Positions 6,555 to 8,841 of a stretch of 8,841 nt of DNA are shown here, one piece after another (position 1 is the stretch's first letter; each line of letters starts with the position of its first letter). The stretch comes from Rhodospirillales bacterium (GTDB taxonomy: Bacteria > Pseudomonadota > Alphaproteobacteria > QKFK01 > SZUA-500). The stretch covers positions 1 through 8,841 of the forward strand of contig QKFK01000174.1 in assembly GCA_003252195.1 (NCBI GenBank), in the 5' to 3' direction. The position numbers and the translations under genes were made by a program. A model generated the notes under the pieces. That model worked only from the letters and a program-made list of their open reading frames with translations. It was not told the origin of the DNA and ran no database searches.

Positions 6555-6591
6555 AAAAAAAATGAAGCGATAACATCATCGCTTCATTTTT
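6555..6591 (-). terminator. intrinsic terminator or 5'-leader hairpin before virB8 copy 1
   Basis: A 14-bp perfect inverted repeat (arms 6558-6571 and 6578-6591, loop 6572-6577) has a core pairing ATGAAGCGAT with ATCGCTTCAT. On the minus strand it is followed by eight T residues (6562-6555), the form of a rho-independent terminator. It sits 45 nt after the stop of the upstream gene, and its T-run ends at the ribosome binding site of virB8 copy 1. The flanking A and T runs would also give it some activity on the plus strand. It may end the upstream transcript, reduce read-through into virB8, or act as a leader structure. Confidence 0.75.
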
Positions 6592-6603
6592 ACATCAAAT
6601 TTA

Positions 6604-6609
6604 ATTATA
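6604..6609 (-). promoter_or_regulatory. candidate -10 element (TATAAT) for the virB8 operon
   Basis: A perfect TATAAT on the minus strand, preceded by TTTGCA, lies in the 45-nt gap between the unknown gene and the hairpin. No good -35 was found at 16-18 nt spacing. If used, transcription would start near 6597 and the hairpin would be the first structure in the mRNA leader. The call is tentative because the region is AT-rich. Confidence 0.35.
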
Positions 6610-6636
6610 TGCAAAGACTAAGATTAAGATTTATCA

Positions 6637-8841
6637 TCAATTTACTGAACACATTGGATCAAAATCTTCATTATCTTTGCTGGCTGTCGCATTGTCTTCA
6701 TAAGTTGACACCGCAACCTTATTGGCCTCTGCTTCTTTTATCTTTTCTTGAATATTGCCAGATTTAGCAACAGAATAGCTAAGTTGCAACATTTCTGCGT
6801 CATCTTGATTAAGAGCATTTATCATTGAGGTTAATTCTGCTAATCTTTGTGAAACCGTAGCATCCTTTGGCTTCTCGAGCTTAGCAATCTCTTTTCCAGC
6901 CTCACCAACTTTCTGTGCTTTATATTGCCTTAATCTTAATAAAGCAGCATTAAAATCTTTTTCATCAGACAAATCAAAATTCGCTGGAACGCTATAACCA
7001 ATACGTGATAGCAGGCTAGAAACTTCGGCATTTACTTTTTGAATATATAATTTTGCCTCATTACTCTCTTCTGCAGTTTCTTTCTCTTTCTCGGTAATAG
7101 CTAACCAAGCAGAAATTCTATTACTTTCTAATTTACCAGGAGTATAGGCATCTGCAAGATTTCCGTTATCGCCCACATCTGGCAACAACCCTTCTTTAAT
7201 ATTTCCGCTTGAGTCACTAACATCCCCAAGCTCTGAATAATTAGCACTATATACGTTTGACACATCAAGATACTTATAATTATTCATATATGCAGAACTA
7301 TAGGCTGTTGCAGAGCCTGAATTCATAGACTTAAACATCTTGACCCAAGGGCTTGGTGTCTCTGGATATATACCCCTAACTTCACTAATTGTATTACCTG
7401 TTCTAGTGTAGTAGTTACCAGATACGAAAGCATCAAAATCACCTGAGCCATCTGCTTTTTCTAAAGTTGCCACAGCCACAGACGAAGAACGACTATAGTC
7501 ATCTAGCTTTTTATTATTTTTGTTTAAGTAATCTCTATCATCACCAGTTAGATATATAATTTCATTATATGGAGGCAATGCAGTTTCTGGTGCTGTTGGA
7601 GCAGCTGAACTAGATGCTATATATGAGCAATTTGCACCAGACAATGTTGCAGCTGCATTATAACCTGGGATTGTCCTTGTCTCATCAGTATCAGTTACAG
7701 TGCCGTCTTCAGCTGTAGTATAAACTGTATACGAATATGTAAGTTCTCCTGCATTTAATGCTGCCATAAACTTATCATGCTTAGCCTTTATCATCGAATT
7801 ATATTTGCTTGGATAATAAAAACTATCTGAGCTCATACTAAACTTATATGTAGAAGTAGAATTTGTAGGCAAATATTTTTCTAAAGCATTAGCAACATCT
7901 TCACCGTGTCTACATGTATATCTAGCTTTTATTGCATCATAATACGCTCTTATATATTTTTCATATATATTTTTCTGATCATCCCATGGCTCAAATTCTT
8001 TTACAGGAGTTCCCCAGTTAGACTGATTAGCATAAAGGTTAATCAAAGCTTCACGACCAACGTCCCATAGCAATCTAGAATATGCTTCTGAGCGTTTTTG
8101 TTGCTCTGCCTGATCAACATCAGCAGCGCTTTCCCCCTTACTTGCACTGTCATATTTAGCCGTACTAGCCTCTGCCTTATCTTTGTTAGCCTTATTAGAA
8201 CCTTCCCAATCTGTTGATGAGGTCTCACTTTCCGATAATGTTGTACCTTCAGATAAATTTGGCTCATATTCAGGAAGTGAAGCGCTAGCCTTAACCATGC
8301 TGTACATATCTTGTGACCACTTAGTTAAAGCTGACCAAGCTTTAGAGGCATCATTTCCATAATATGTTGCTAACTTTGTAGTATTACAAGATTCATTCTC
8401 TGCCAATTGCTCCACAACATTATCATGACGCTCTATAGATCTTTTATGCTTTTCTATAATCTTTTTACGATCTTGCATATCGGCAACCATATTGTGAGCC
8501 TCAACTGCTTCTTGAACAATTGTTTTACCATCTGATATATGTGTTAAGTCAGCAAGAATTATCTTATCTGCTGCGTTTTGCTCACTCTCTTTTTTCTTAA
8601 CTGCTTCTTTAGCAAAGTCCAAAGCATCACCTGCAGAACCAATACCAACCAAGCTTTTACCTAACGCAGGAGCAACAATAGCAGCATCTTTAGGCTTTAT
8701 ATTTACGCCCATGTCTTTTGATGCATATAATTGCAATTGAGTTGCCTTGGTTCTTTGAATAACACCTAATAATTTACTCATTGTTTGTCTGGCTGTATAG
8801 TTAGCTCTATATGCTTGATTTTCGTCCTCATCGGTTGTAGC
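6637..8841 (-). CDS. large T4SS-linked protein of unknown function (5' end cut by window edge)
   Basis: I do not recognise this protein family. The frame is open from the window edge to the TGA at 6637. An ATG at 8781 would give 714 residues, but it has no ribosome binding site. The 20 codons upstream of it are stop-free and look coding ('ENQAYRANYTARQT'), so the true start is probably outside the window. Residues here count from that ATG. An alpha-helical, charged region spans about 40-165, followed by an acidic low-complexity stretch (170-232) and a Tyr/Ser/Thr-rich probably beta or disordered region (345-530). A second helical, coiled-coil-like region spans about 555-695. Cysteines are at 132, 290, 385 and 711; no membrane helix is visible. 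Its place before virB8 suggests a secretion-system part. Helical ends around a variable centre could suit an enlarged VirB5-like pilus-tip protein, but that is speculation. A terminator-like hairpin follows it. Confidence 0.8.
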   Translation of the reverse strand, partial: ATTDEDENQAYRANYTARQTMSKLLGVIQRTKATQLQLYASKDMGVNIKPKDAAIVAPALGKSLVGIGSAGDALDFAKEAVKKKESEQNAADKIILADLTHISDGKTIVQEAVEAHNMVADMQDRKKIIEKHKRSIERHDNVVEQLAENESCNTTKLATYYGNDASKAWSALTKWSQDMYSMVKASASLPEYEPNLSEGTTLSESETSSTDWEGSNKANKDKAEASTAKYDSASKGESAADVDQAEQQKRSEAYSRLLWDVGREALINLYANQSNWGTPVKEFEPWDDQKNIYEKYIRAYYDAIKARYTCRHGEDVANALEKYLPTNSTSTYKFSMSSDSFYYPSKYNSMIKAKHDKFMAALNAGELTYSYTVYTTAEDGTVTDTDETRTIPGYNAAATLSGANCSYIASSSAAPTAPETALPPYNEIIYLTGDDRDYLNKNNKKLDDYSRSSSVAVATLEKADGSGDFDAFVSGNYYTRTGNTISEVRGIYPETPSPWVKMFKSMNSGSATAYSSAYMNNYKYLDVSNVYSANYSELGDVSDSSGNIKEGLLPDVGDNGNLADAYTPGKLESNRISAWLAITEKEKETAEESNEAKLYIQKVNAEVSSLLSRIGYSVPANFDLSDEKDFNAALLRLRQYKAQKVGEAGKEIAKLEKPKDATVSQRLAELTSMINALNQDDAEMLQLSYSVAKSGNIQEKIKEAEANKVAVSTYEDNATASKDNEDFDPMCSVN

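Noticed and set aside
6576..6587. Three-codon mini-ORF (ATG AAG CGA TGA) inside the hairpin as an attenuation leader peptide.
   Set aside because: No ribosome binding site and no regulatory codon run; it arises from the stem sequence.
8043..8267. 74-codon minus-strand frame overlapping the large unknown gene.
   Set aside because: It is an out-of-frame shadow of the longer gene with no ribosome binding site or recognisable product.
8779..8781. ATG at 8781 as the real start of the large unknown gene.
   Set aside because: No ribosome binding site precedes it, and the frame stays open with coding-like residues for all 20 codons to the window edge.

Overview
The window carries one face of a type IV secretion system (T4SS) operon, and every supported gene lies on the minus strand. 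Transcription order runs from high to low coordinates: a large protein of unknown function (6637 to beyond 8841), VirB8 copy 1 (5815-6543), a tiny VirB7-like lipoprotein (5453-5641), VirB8 copy 2 (4688-5440), VirB9 (3094-4668) and a very long VirB10-like protein (3097 to beyond position 1). Both edges of the window cut a gene. The 5' end of the unknown gene and the 3' end of the VirB10-like gene are missing.

The DNA is AT-rich with ordinary proteobacterial coding, and the virB7-like/virB8/virB9/virB10 order is that of a VirB-type (type IVA) core and inner-membrane complex. VirB9 ends in a SPOR-type domain of the kind common in alphaproteobacteria. Two VirB8 paralogues in one system also recall the Rickettsiales rvh systems. 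A low-GC alphaproteobacterium, possibly host-associated, is the best guess. It is an inference; no ribosomal or housekeeping gene is present to confirm it.

The spacing from the lipoprotein to virB10 is tight: 11-19 bp gaps, then a 4-bp ATGA overlap between virB9 and virB10. That block is probably translated from one mRNA. Two looser junctions interrupt the set. Between the unknown gene and virB8-1 lies a strong hairpin plus U-tract whose T run directly abuts the virB8-1 ribosome binding site, with a perfect TATAAT just upstream of the hairpin. Between virB8-1 and the lipoprotein lies a 173-bp AT-rich gap with promoter-like hexamers and a short palindrome.

The parts should assemble as follows. 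The VirB7-like lipoprotein, VirB9 and the C-terminus of VirB10 (outside the window) form the outer-membrane core. VirB10 crosses the periplasm from a single N-terminal membrane helix. The two VirB8 proteins are bitopic inner-membrane scaffold proteins. Three features are unusual: a VirB10 stalk of about 47 tandem 17-residue repeats preceded by an ASH/Ig-like domain, a VirB9 fused through a Gly/Ser/Tyr-rich linker to a putative peptidoglycan-binding SPOR domain, and paired VirB8 genes flanking the lipoprotein gene. Together they suggest an elongated, cell-wall-anchored variant of the VirB machine.
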